This document shows, in pieces, positions 55,163 to 64,000 of a stretch of 64,000 bases of DNA. The translations under genes were made by a program, and so were the position numbers. Numbering within the stretch: position 1 is the stretch's first letter; every line of letters starts with the position of its first letter. The notes beneath the pieces were generated by a model. The model did no database searches. It was not told the origin of the DNA and worked only from the letters and a program-made list of their open reading frames with translations. Source of the DNA: Ancylostoma caninum. Taxonomy: Eukaryota; Nematoda; Chromadorea; Rhabditida; Ancylostomatidae. The stretch lies in NCBI GenBank assembly GCA_037903475.1, contig JBAJFG010000340.1:62001-126000 (forward strand), in the 5' to 3' direction.

Positions 55163-55828
55163 AGATATATGTAATAGATACAGATTTATGGTCTATTAGC
55201 TCACAGAAGGCGCCTGATCTGACATTGTCTGCAATTACGACTTTGCCTGCAGAATGCGTCTGGAAGGATATTTTAGCGGATGGCAGTGGGGAAACATTAG
55301 AATGGGAGGAACCACACCATATGGATATCAAAAAAGTGCAAAAAATAGATCAGTTAGCCGAAAAATGGTGAAGTCGTAGTTGCGGACAAAGTCGGATCGG
55401 GCGCCCTCTGTGAGCTAATAGACTGTAATTCCGAAGTGATTTCAACCTTCGAAGGCACCGGCAATCGAACCCGTGAGCGAGTCAGTTCCCATCTATTTAT
55501 GTATGTTCTGGGAAGCATCGATAGAATATCAGTCTTGTGTACATCTCTGAATACTTTCGAGAAGATTGATGAGTATGACTATGAATTTTCCTTAGATAAC
55601 CAGTCTTCGGAGAATTGTCTCGCTGTAGTCCGTTCCAAAAACGACGATAGTTGAGCATTTGTTCAGAGATTCCGTGTACTGCGTACGGAGACTCTTGGGC
55701 CTTGGTTTGCCCGAAATTGCAATGGTTGCAATGGTAAAAGGCGGTTCAGTGGAAGTGTTTATTATTGACGAGTATGAGCGAAGCAGCCTTCTTTGTCTGG
55801 GTGCGTATAGGCGAGTGAATTGGGGGTC
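55163..55828. other. no supported gene
   Basis: Overlapping ORFs on both strands. TCTATTAGCTCACAGA at 55191 and its near-complement at 55409 hint at another inverted repeat of about 230 bp. Confidence 0.35.
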
Positions 55829-56028
55829 TATAGTCTGTTCATTTGAAACGTGCACTCCACGTACCAGTCAGCGCAGCGGCTATGTTGTCATTGGAGCGGG
55901 GTGATACGCCTACCACATTCATTTCCATTGAACCCAATAGCTTATTAGCCTATCACCTCGCTCCAATGCCAACATAGCCGCTGCGCTGACCGATATGTGG
56001 AGTGTACGTTCCAAATGAACAGACTATA
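55829..56028. mobile_element. foldback MITE with 77-bp arms (200 bp)
   Basis: Arms 55829-55905 and 55952-56028 are near-perfect inverted repeats starting TATAGTCTGTTCATTTG, with a 46-bp loop. TA at each end fits a Tc1/mariner-type origin. Transcribed, it would make a long hairpin. Confidence 0.85.
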
Positions 56029-56220
56029 ATTAAGGGCTCCGCCCAGTATGCGTTGGGGTCACGGGGAGCATCATCGGAACGATGATATTCCGGGACGGCG
56101 AACGCAGGCCGAACACGTTTCAACAGCAGTTACACCGCGAGATGAAAGCTTATTCTGTCGCCCCACGAGCTGCGATGAACTGGGGTGCATGTCTCACACC
56201 AGTTCATCGCCCCCGAAACC

Positions 56221-58009
56221 TACTCAGACATTCAGGCGTTTGGAGCGCCGGCCCACACCGTTTGACGCGGCATGACACCTGCAGGACGAACGCAAAATGG
56301 GCGGAGTTGGTGCGCCTATTCCGCCGTTCGTTGCGCCTTATCCTGCATTTGACTTGCAGTGATCCTGCTACTGGGATGGCAGGATCACAGCAGGTGAAAT
56401 GGCAGGATCAGGACAGATCATCCTGCAGCCGTACTACTAACCGCCATTAATGTAGATGCTAGCATAACCAAACAAATATCACTTCGAAATAAGTTTTTAT
56501 CTTCAATTGCATCGGGACAATAAGAGCTTTCACACTCACTTAGGATGGAAACACAACGAAGTGAATCCAAAAATATAGCGAAAACACAAGTATGCAAAAA
56601 ACGGCACCAAGTAAACCGGCATGATATAAAAGACATCATAACATAAGGAAATTGATATCAATGTAAAGCGGCAGGAGCGCAACATAGCTCGAGTAGAATG
56701 TGATAACAAAAAAAAACATGAGGTAACAAGATCATACTTCGGTGGCAGGAGCAGACTTTAAAAAAACCAAGTTCAGCAGCGTGGGTGAGCGGACATGGCA
56801 AGTAAGTGGTTATTGATCACTTCATGACCATTGAGCAATCGCAGCGGTGATCTAGTCGCCACCAACGGGATGAAGAGCGCGGCGTTTCTGAAAATGGCCG
56901 AAATAAATGCGGGAATATAGGGAAAGCATCTCTAGTTGCACTCACCGGAGGTGGAACCAGCTTATCGTTCGATGTCTTGTATCCTCTTATGTCTGCCCTG
57001 AAAGTAAAACAGTTGATAGCAAATAAAAGGTGCAGAAAAAAGGTGCAGAATCGGAGAGTAGAAAGAAACGTACATGGCCCGACCCAATAAACTTCGGCAT
57101 TTCGCAGCCCACTTCACACGCGAATCTTTTCTTTTATTCAGGGCCAGCTTGCGCGCCTCGTCGGTAGCGGCCGTTTTGCCGCATATAAGAAGAATTCGAA
57201 CTTTCGAAAACGTGGCGTCCCCAGTCGTGGGAACTCCAAGCTCACGAAAAAAAGAATCATTACTCCATTTGAAATTTCACAAGCATAGTCAAATTACACA
57301 CCTGTTATCTCTGCAATCCAGTTCCTCCATGTTGGGGAACTTTTCGGCCAGGTGTTTCCATGGCGAACGGAGACAGTTGCTCCTCATGCACACGTACCGC
57401 ACATTGGGAGCTTCAAAGGCTACTTCAGCGATGTCACCATCGCTCAATGAACATCCTTCCAGATGCAAACTCTGCAAATGGCACAAAGAACAGAGATATG
57501 CAGAAGCTAACACATTTTTCCACCTAGACTATGTTCATCAAAACGTACAAGCCCATAAAACGTCACTGAGAATCATAAAACTGCCGCTTCAAAATATACC
57601 TCAACCTCCTTGTAGCACCAGATGTTGTGCAGGACATCCAACGCTGCTTGCCTGTCATTTCGCACCACGATGTCCATTACGGTTCCTTCCATTCTTTCTC
57701 TGAAACTAGTATAAGCTGAGAACCATCACGAGACACCTAGAAAATGAACCTCAGGGTCTCACCTTTACGAAATCACTTCCGACCGGCGTCACTTCAGAAT
57801 TCAAATTTCCCTCGCGTGCGCGACGCCATGAAAGCGAAGTGCAGGTTAACCTGCATATACCCTGCCTCATGCGAACCACAGCATGTTTTGCTGCTCTCTC
57901 CGCACCTTCAGCAGGTATTTCTGCTCCATACGCGACTACCTGCTCGAAACCTGCACCGGCTCAAAGTGGGCGGGTTCACCGGCGCTCCAAACGCTTGAAT
58001 GTCTGAGTA
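56221..58009. mobile_element. TIR-bounded unit (1789 bp) enclosing a five-exon gene
   Basis: The left end TACTCAGACATTCAGGCGTT continues to GGAGCGCCGG. The right end, read on the other strand, is the same with one difference over 31 bp. Both subterminal zones carry clusters of CCTGCA / TGCAGG words (for example 56280-56435 and 57840-57960). The LRR-like gene lies wholly inside. The duplication would be TA. It is either one element carrying a gene or two sibling MITEs flanking it. Confidence 0.5.
56852..57692 (-). CDS. leucine-rich-repeat-like protein, five exons, 171 aa
   Basis: Minus-strand exons: 57699-57606 (ATG at 57692-57690, acceptor TAGTTTCAG just upstream, possibly for a spliced leader), 57471-57298, 57240-57074, 56997-56946 and 56887-56852 (TAG). 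All phases fit. The start reads MEGTVMDIVVRNDRQAALDV; exon 2 has SLHLEGCSLSDGDIAEV, APNVRYVCMRSNCLRS and FPNMEELDCRDNRC, i.e. two to three LRR units with LxLxxC and LxCxxN signatures. Exon 3 is basic (RILLICGKTAATDEARKL). The end is LVPPPKRRALHPVGGD. The exon 2/3 junction uses GTAATT and a GAG acceptor and is the least certain. The precise function is not known; RNI-type LRRs usually bind proteins. Confidence 0.66.
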
Positions 58010-58012
58010 GAC

Positions 58013-58693
58013 CGTTATTTATAGTGTCGCAATCCGATCCCGTCGGATAACAAAAGGTACGCATCGATCCTCGTCGGAATCCGACGCAACGGAGTCCGAC
58101 GACGACGCCTGTTTTTACTCCATCGGAACGATTTCCCTCCGAATTGGCGTCGGAGTCCGACGTCGCATCGGAGCCACTAGTGGTTCCGATCCGACGTCGG
58201 ACTCCGATGCATCAATCGATAGGACCTCGTGGGGCGGATTTTTCACCTGTTTTCGCCCCAGTTTCGTTATTTTCTTTTGTTTTTCTTCCTTCATGAGAGT
58301 AAAAGTTGTGTGGGTGATTTGCCAAGTTTTGGAATTAGTGTTCACAAATAGCTTTGCATAGAGCAAATTACAAAAGAAGGCAATACACTACACAGCTCTG
58401 TTTTGGGATTATCTTTTGTTTTCAACTTATAATCACGTAATTCATAGCTATACAAACATTATCTTGATCCTTACTGCGTGTATAAGAAAAAACAACTTCA
58501 AAGAAACATCAGAAATTGATAAAAACCGCTTGATTTGCAATGAAAACACGCGAAATCCATGGATGAAAACAGCTGATGTGAAAACGTGTGCTTGCGGACT
58601 ACGAACAAAGCCACGATGCGTCGTTCCGATTTCGTATCCGACCGTCGCGGCCACATCCGATGCGAATCGGACTCCGACGCACTATAAATAACG
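58013..58693. mobile_element. inverted-repeat element with CGTTATTTATAGTG ends (681 bp)
   Basis: CGTTATTTATAGTG at 58013-58026 and its complement at 58680-58693. Inside are many GTCGGAGTCCGACG-type palindromes near both ends. There is no transposase. It abuts the end of the TIR unit at 58009. Confidence 0.75.
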
Positions 58694-58742
58694 CTTAGGA
58701 TCGCAGCTCAATCTAGGCACAGGGCTGTGTTCGTGCTGCAGA

Positions 58743-58768
58743 CTTGGGTAAGTGGATGCTTACCCAAG
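58743..58768. repeat. 10-bp perfect hairpin
   Basis: CTTGGGTAAG, loop TGGATG, CTTACCCAAG. Too short for a miRNA precursor. It is not followed by a T run. Confidence 0.7.
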
Positions 58769-59290
58769 CTCATCCAAAAATAAGAATTATTGCACTGGGC
58801 CACGGTTTTACGCGGGCCTCAGCCAGCCTGACGAGTCTCACTGGGCCCACCTTGTCTCCGCCGGAGCGGAAACACGACTAAACTTTGAACCTCAACCAGT
58901 GGCTTATATACACCACCCAGAGGACGTGTCGCCACGTGGCAAGGAGCAGGCAGAACGCAAGTTGAACTGCATCACAGTTCATCGGGCAAAAAACGCAGCC
59001 AAAACTATGGTATGCTGCTCTTAGGAGATGGAATGCAGCAGTTCTTCCTCTTGCAGCAATGTCTGCCTTCCATTTCTTGGAGGTGTGACTTGCCAGGTTG
59101 TGCTGCTTTTGTCTTATCCAGTTATCTGAGTGTGCCCATGATCTGCATTTTCTCGTCTGCCTCTTCCAATACGGCAGTATTTCTCGCATTTTCTATTTCT
59201 CTGGTATCCTTACAACTATGTTCCCTGGTGGAACACACTATAGTAATAAGCAAATCCTATGATGGGAATGGCAAAACGGGAGGCGGCCGT

Positions 59291-59880
59291 TACTTGTGAC
59301 TGTCAATTGTCAGGAGGCCCTAGTTGACCGCTAGCTGTCAGCAAGGAGTCTCCGCGTGCCTTATCGTGAGCGGAATACTCGTCCACCAGAATTGCATGAA
59401 GATATTCCTTACGCGGGCTTTTAGTCTGAATTAGTCCCTACTTTTGTGCGTCTGAGCCAGAGAAGGATAGTGTGACGCGCTGGGCCATTATTATCACCGT
59501 GAGGTCCCCAATGGAGTTCAGTTTCTCTACATTTTCTGCTGTTCATCACCTTTAAACAAGGAATTATAGTTAAGGAAGTCACTGTACCAGTTGTTTCTTC
59601 GTGCTGTATAATATGACCTGCGCAGAGCGCTTCACACAACTAATACTAGTTGTGCTTCAGAAGCTGTACCCTAAGACTTGTGTTCGTGCCACAAGTTATC
59701 GAAGGTGATCAGAGAACTATAGGACAATAGCAAAAGTGCTTTCACCATTCCAATGATGCTTCAACCGCTTTCAAGATGGATTCATTTGCACCGCAGAGCA
59801 AAGGCCGCCTCTATATGGGCCGAGTTGTTCGGCCACACTAATTGGGATCTGACCGCCGCCGTAATTGACAGTCACAAGTA
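59291..59880. mobile_element. MITE with TACTTGTGACTGTCAATT ends (590 bp)
   Basis: TACTTGTGACTGTCAATT at 59291 and its exact complement ending at 59880. TA at each end suggests a Tc1/mariner-type duplication. It sits about 310 bp upstream of the rme-8 start codon and so may form part of that promoter region. Confidence 0.8.
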
Positions 59881-60140
59881 AAGGTATACACCCTGGCAAA
59901 ACAAGCAGATTCCCCCGGGCGAATGCGCAAGAGAATTATTGGGCGCAGATGCGAGTGCACAAACGCGCTCCAGTGCGTTGCGCAGCGGCCGCTGCCCACG
60001 AAGCGCCGGTTGGCAGTCCTGAATTTGTGACGAGAAATTTTCAGTGTCCCCGTACTTATCACAAGGATGACTCACTTCTTGATTCACTGCGATGCATTCA
60101 GGGCGAGGAGAGGCAGTGGCACGAATTTCCTGCGTAATTC

Positions 60141-60152
60141 GACCGATTTCAG
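60141..60152 (+). promoter_or_regulatory. candidate trans-splice acceptor of rme-8
   Basis: GACCGATTTCAG ends 38 bp before the rme-8 ATG at 60191 with no plausible upstream exon. Spliced-leader use is inferred. Confidence 0.45.
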
Positions 60153-60190
60153 ACCGTAACAGCACTCGACGAGGGCGTCCTCGTTTTGGT

Positions 60191-63100
60191 ATGGCACAAT
60201 TTTGTGCGAACAATCGAGATGTCGTGTGCTACTTGGTCACCAAACATTCGTGGAAAGGAAAGTAAGCCTGAACATTTGATACTTCAATTATCCAATCTTT
60301 TTAATTCGTCCATGACTACCATCATGTTCGGTTAATCTTTGATGTATGAAATTCTCGTATTTGGTTTTTCTTCTTTATATTTCTGTGCACTTCGTAGTTT
60401 TATGGTTCTCAAACTTCACTTTCATAGGTACAAACGAATATTTTCCATTGGAACTCTGGCTGTAACCACATATAACCCTCAAACTTTGGAGATCACAAAC
60501 CAGGTCAGCTGAACTGCGCTATTTATGGAACCCTGCAGTATCAAATCTTCCTTTCAGTGGCAGTATGAGGACTTCATTGCAATCAAACCATCTCCGAAAA
60601 ATGCGACAAGCGAGAGCCGGCAGGATGAGTTCGTTATCCACATCAGGCACAGGGGCAAGAAAGTATGTTCTGTCATTCATGATTCTCGCCTTAATATAAT
60701 ATTTGAGTGTGATTATGTGTAACTTATTGGATGAAACTCGTTATTCTCAGTCTCATTGCTGTTTCTCTCTATTTTAATACCCCTTTTTATAGGATACGAT
60801 GAGATTCTCATCTGACTTCACTGCCCAGATTCTGACTGACTGTCTTCAATTTACCACTAAATTCGCAGAACGAAATACGGACCCGACTGTAAGTTTATAG
60901 TGCCGTAGATCCGGCTCGTCCTTAATGCGCACCGCCCGAGATCACACGTGGCATCGATACTCAGTATACTTGGGAATATTCGATGATTTTTCAATTATTC
61001 GAACTTTCGAATTATTCGAATATTGCCCAATTTCAATCATTCGAAATATGAATAATTCGAATGTCGCAGTTTTCGCAATATGCGAATAAACGAATTATTC
61101 GAATATCAAGTATTTTTGGCTGCCCGAATGAATGAATAGTTCGAATAGAGGGATATTCCGGGGGACCGAATGAATGAATATATTCGATTCGAACATTCGG
61201 TTTTTTTTTTCAAATTTTATTGGCATTGCATTTAACAGATTACCATCATGAGAGTATTAAATTCTCACATTTTCCTTATATTTGAATACACATAGAAATC
61301 TCAGGAGATCTGACTATATAAATATATATGCCTAAAATAATTTCCATTTCGTCTCTCCTTTGATTTCTCAAAAGTCTTCTTCCACTTCCTCTCCAGAGCT
61401 GGAGTGTTCATCCTCGGTGGTTGAGTCATCGTAGACTTCTTCCATCTGTTTTTTACGTCCATATCTTCTCACTTCACTAGGATTCCATGTTATTGTTCTT
61501 GTGTTCTTCCATGAATAAGGTTCTTGTAGAGTGTAGCACATGCTCCCATCCCCTTATATTTATCCTGGTAGGCGTTATTTACCGCCATAAACAACTTCCA
61601 TAACTTGCTCTGGTAAAGGCCAGCCTTGAGACATATCACATTATGATAGGCTATTTGCCTGAGATGTATGGTACTGCAACGCACCTTCAAGGCATGACCT
61701 CGTTATACGATGCTGCACGCTCTCCTTCCTCGACATCATAATAGTTCAAAGTTCGAATAACACCGTTTCTCTCAGTCGAATGAACGAATTATTCGAATAA
61801 CCTATGTTTTGAGAAACCCGAATGAATGAATTGTTCGAATAATCCACATTTCAAGATTGCCGAATGAATGAATTGTTCGAATTTGCTCTCTTCTCGAAAA
61901 ACCGAATAAATGAATTATTCGAATAAAGTATAATACTCAGCCGTTTGGCTGCGGGAATGCTGCATGCAGGACGCCACGTGTGATCTCAGGCGGTGGGGCT
62001 TGAGGACGAGGCGGATCTACGGCGCCGTACTAATTGTATCTTGAAATATACATTTTTTAAAAATCTTCTGGATCGCATGTTTACCTTTCTGTCACTTTGT
62101 CCCGAAATTTTTCCATTGACTTTTTATGTCTGTGCTAAATTGAGCGGCGTTATGGTTGTAAAAATATTTATATATGACACACTCTGTAGTGGTACCAATT
62201 TAATCTCTAGGAGTGCATATTCTCCCACTCCATTAACTTCACTTTTGTATGTTTCCAAATTCCTTGTCATAAACAGGGTCAAGCGTGATGATGGGAAAAA
62301 CCGATCCCCACTACGACATCCTTGCGCACCGGTCCACTCCGGTCTGCACCTCTACTCTCCTCCTCCTCCCTGCTGCGTTCTCTAATCTCCCTTGCCCGCT
62401 CTCTCCGGCCTCATTACAACATTTTTGATGTAATTTTTTATCCATGACTACAATATTATTTCACTATGAAAAATGAAAGAAATGACCATTATAAAAAAAG
62501 AACACTAGTCCTAGGTAATGAACAACTATGCAGTAGTGAAGACGAAACCAACAAACATAGTGTGCAAGTTTTTACATGAATGTACGGCAAAAAGAGGGGA
62601 CGTAGCGGAACCATCAAGCCTGGAGCGTGCACTGGCTTCGTGCCCAGCAGAAGGGTTCGATCCCTTGCCCCAGAAATCTTTGCAAGGTTCAGATTAATGC
62701 CAAAATTGTGATACTGTAAAAAAACATTACGAATACTTGGAGAGTACGTGCAAGAAAAATAATCTATTGGTTTCCCTCACGAGCAGACGGGGTCATGGCT
62801 AGTCGGGATGTTCAAAAAATAGATTGATTTCGGTGCAGCACTGCAGTGGACACACTTCATATCAAGAAACGGGATTCCGCACGCTAACAAAGCATGTTGA
62901 GCTCTATGTTATTCCAGAATTTCACTGCTCCATGTCTCCATATGCTTTGGGAGCGCTATGGGAAATCGTTAGGAAATTTAATGAATTTTCCATCTAAGGT
63001 TCAAGGAAACAGAAAACCTTCATGTAGCCGTATTCTGCTATTCAATGAGAGATTTCCTCCTCCAAAACAATGGAAGAACAGTTCTCACAGTATTGGCTAT

Positions 63101-63581
63101 AAGCCTTTCTCTCACTTTGCAATCGGGTTTACTTGATTTTCGCCATTTCGCGGAACCTCTGTGTTCTCAATTCTTCCGCTTGTACGCAGAAGTTTTGCCC
63201 ATTGTCAAAGTTTGGTGCCTTTACGTAAGAGAGCAACAAACAGGCTTGAGTTTTAATGTCTGAGTTTCTTGGCTCACCTCACTCCCGTACGATCTTCCAC
63301 TTGGGAATTCCCTATCGGAGGCTTGACGCTGTTCATAAATAGCGTCTTGTGTTACCTGGTGCTTTTTTGCCTTTTTTTATGTGTGATTGTAGTATGACCT
63401 GTGGGATCATTTGGAGCATTGTATACTTTGATTGCAGGCTGTTAACGCATATAAGCACAGTTGGGCTGACAGACGCGTACCAGTAATACTGCGTGCAAAT
63501 ACTGCTGGAATTGAGCAAGTTGACAATCGAGGAGTAGTTATTCAATCGTATCCTTATCGTAGGATTCGGAAGATTCTGAAA
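60191..63581 (+). CDS. rme-8: RME-8 / DNAJC13 endosomal J-domain protein, N-terminal 164 aa (exons 1-5), partial
   Basis: Exons are 60191-60261, 60428-60503, 60558-60662, 60793-60888 and 63438-63581, with consensus sites and matching phases. The N-terminus reads [21 protein letters not shown], less one residue per block: [56 protein letters not shown] and [18 protein letters not shown] align with DNAJC13 from residue 1. Trp21 corresponds to the tryptophan (W20 in human) implicated in PI3P binding by this PH-like region. RME-8 acts on endosomes with Hsc70 and SNX1/WASH in clathrin removal and recycling. The J domain and the rest lie beyond the right edge. Intron 4 (2549 bp) is inflated by a 1.1-kb transposon. 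Confidence 0.93.
60898..62032. mobile_element. inverted-repeat element in rme-8 intron 4 (1135 bp)
   Basis: The left end TAGTGCCGTAGATCCGGCTC and right end (other strand) TAGTACGGCGCCGTAGATCC share GCCGTAGATCCG, CTCGTCCT, CACCGCC and GAGATCACACGTGGC over about 70 bp. Inside each end is a block of TTCGAAT/ATTCGAAT repeats (60960-61200 and 61740-61935; unit about 48 bp on the right) around a 540-bp core. No transposase was recognised. It begins 9 bp after the exon 4 donor and leaves GTAAGTTTA intact. Confidence 0.75.
62033..63437. other. remainder of rme-8 intron 4
   Basis: No exon was recognised between exons 4 and 5. The peptide junction (NTDPT to AVNAYKHSW) needs none. It holds the tRNA-like sequence at 62596. 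Confidence 0.6.
62596..62671 (+). ncRNA. tRNA-like sequence (SINE or tRNA pseudogene)
   Basis: GGGG at the 5' end pairs with CCCC at the 3' end, a T-arm-like AAGGGTTCGATCCCTT includes a B box, and GCAC / GTGC could form an anticodon stem around TGGCTTC. The D arm and lower acceptor do not pair well, so a functional tRNA is unlikely. Confidence 0.4.
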
Positions 63582-64000
63582 GTAAGGTTTTTACTTTTTT
63601 TTTCTCGAAAAGTCAATGAGCTTAATTTCTCGTCGTCAGCAGGTGAAGTGCATATAATACAGGATTGAGGTGTCCTTGCTAGGACTACACGAACGCTTTT
63701 TCAGATCCTATTTTTAAGGACTTCGTGCCTTGGCATTGATATAAGAGTGTAGTGAAGTACTGTGGTTGCGCGACAGAGTCTAGACTGTAAATCAAAGTAT
63801 AGATATCGAAGAGCTCTTAAAGTCTCTAAGCACACAGCGATATTGTTGATATTGCTGTTCAAGAAAAAAAGGAAGGAATATATTGAAACTACTGCAAATT
63901 TTGCTGGTTGCATGTCAAAATTGGAATGTATTAGAGAATATTAGGGCCATACCCACCTTTGTGAAAAAAACTGAAACTTCTCTGCATTTTTGAGCACATG
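63582..64000. other. rme-8 intron 5 (start)
   Basis: Begins with GTAAGG after exon 5. No further RME-8 exon was recognised before the window ends. Confidence 0.5.

Noticed and set aside
57074..57703. 209-codon plus-strand ORF
   Set aside because: It is the shadow of the minus-strand five-exon LRR-like gene, which has consistent splice sites and phases.
1..64000. CRISPR arrays, rRNA genes, LTR retrotransposons, viral genes
   Set aside because: None of their hallmarks (regular direct repeats with unique spacers, rRNA cores, paired LTRs with primer-binding sites, capsid or envelope genes) was seen.

Overview
The window is eukaryotic and looks like an intron-rich nematode chromosome, most likely a strongylid (hookworm-type) worm. 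The reasons are short introns ending in TTTCAG or TTGCAG, possible trans-splice acceptors a few tens of bases before start codons, nematode-like ERH and RME-8 proteins, and RTE and CR1 retrotransposons of kinds I associate with Ancylostoma/Necator genomes. The genus is an inference. There is no bacterial operon, CRISPR array or rRNA. Most of the 64 kb is transposon-derived.

Host genes with good support: (1) 15964-17576 (+), a complete three-exon enhancer-of-rudimentary homologue (102 aa); (2) 60191-63581 (+), the first five exons of rme-8/DNAJC13, running off the right edge; (3) 56852-57692 (-), a five-exon gene for a 171-aa leucine-rich-repeat-like protein; (4) 51387-51732 (+), the last two exons of a Myb/SANT-like protein with a poly(A) signal. 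Weaker, phase-consistent or acceptor-bounded gene ends on the minus strand lie at 163-429, 19216-19554, 39323-40244, 42790-43643 and 48049-48236. I could not name these five.

Retrotransposons: an RTE-clade element at about 22.2-26.0 kb with endonuclease and reverse transcriptase, broken by one stop, one frameshift and a patchwork insertion; a second RTE-like reverse transcriptase at 51.8-53.8 kb; a decayed RTE endonuclease at 11.0-12.2 kb; and a CR1/jockey-type element at 29.7-35.4 kb with ORF1, endonuclease and RT, split by 1.2 kb that carries a 60-bp minisatellite.

DNA transposons: two hAT-type elements of identical length (1119 bp; 2931-4049 and 19703-20821) in opposite orientations, each with its own perfect 8-bp target duplication; a Tc1-type element (4514-5411); a degenerate mariner (12858-13773); and over a dozen inverted-repeat or foldback elements. 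Several sit in introns: one in erh intron 1, one in rme-8 intron 4 starting 9 bp after the splice donor, and one next to the Myb/SANT exon acceptor.

The observations most worth following are the patchwork of retrotransposon fragments inside the RTE ORF (25501-25819), the LRR-like gene lying wholly between near-perfect 31-bp inverted repeats with matching subterminal motifs (56221-58009), and a 1.2-kb foldback element whose two arms each carry a tRNA-like sequence (26999-28197). I see no coherent multi-gene system of a new kind. Translations, splice sites and repeat comparisons were done by eye; family names rest on recognised motifs, not on searches.
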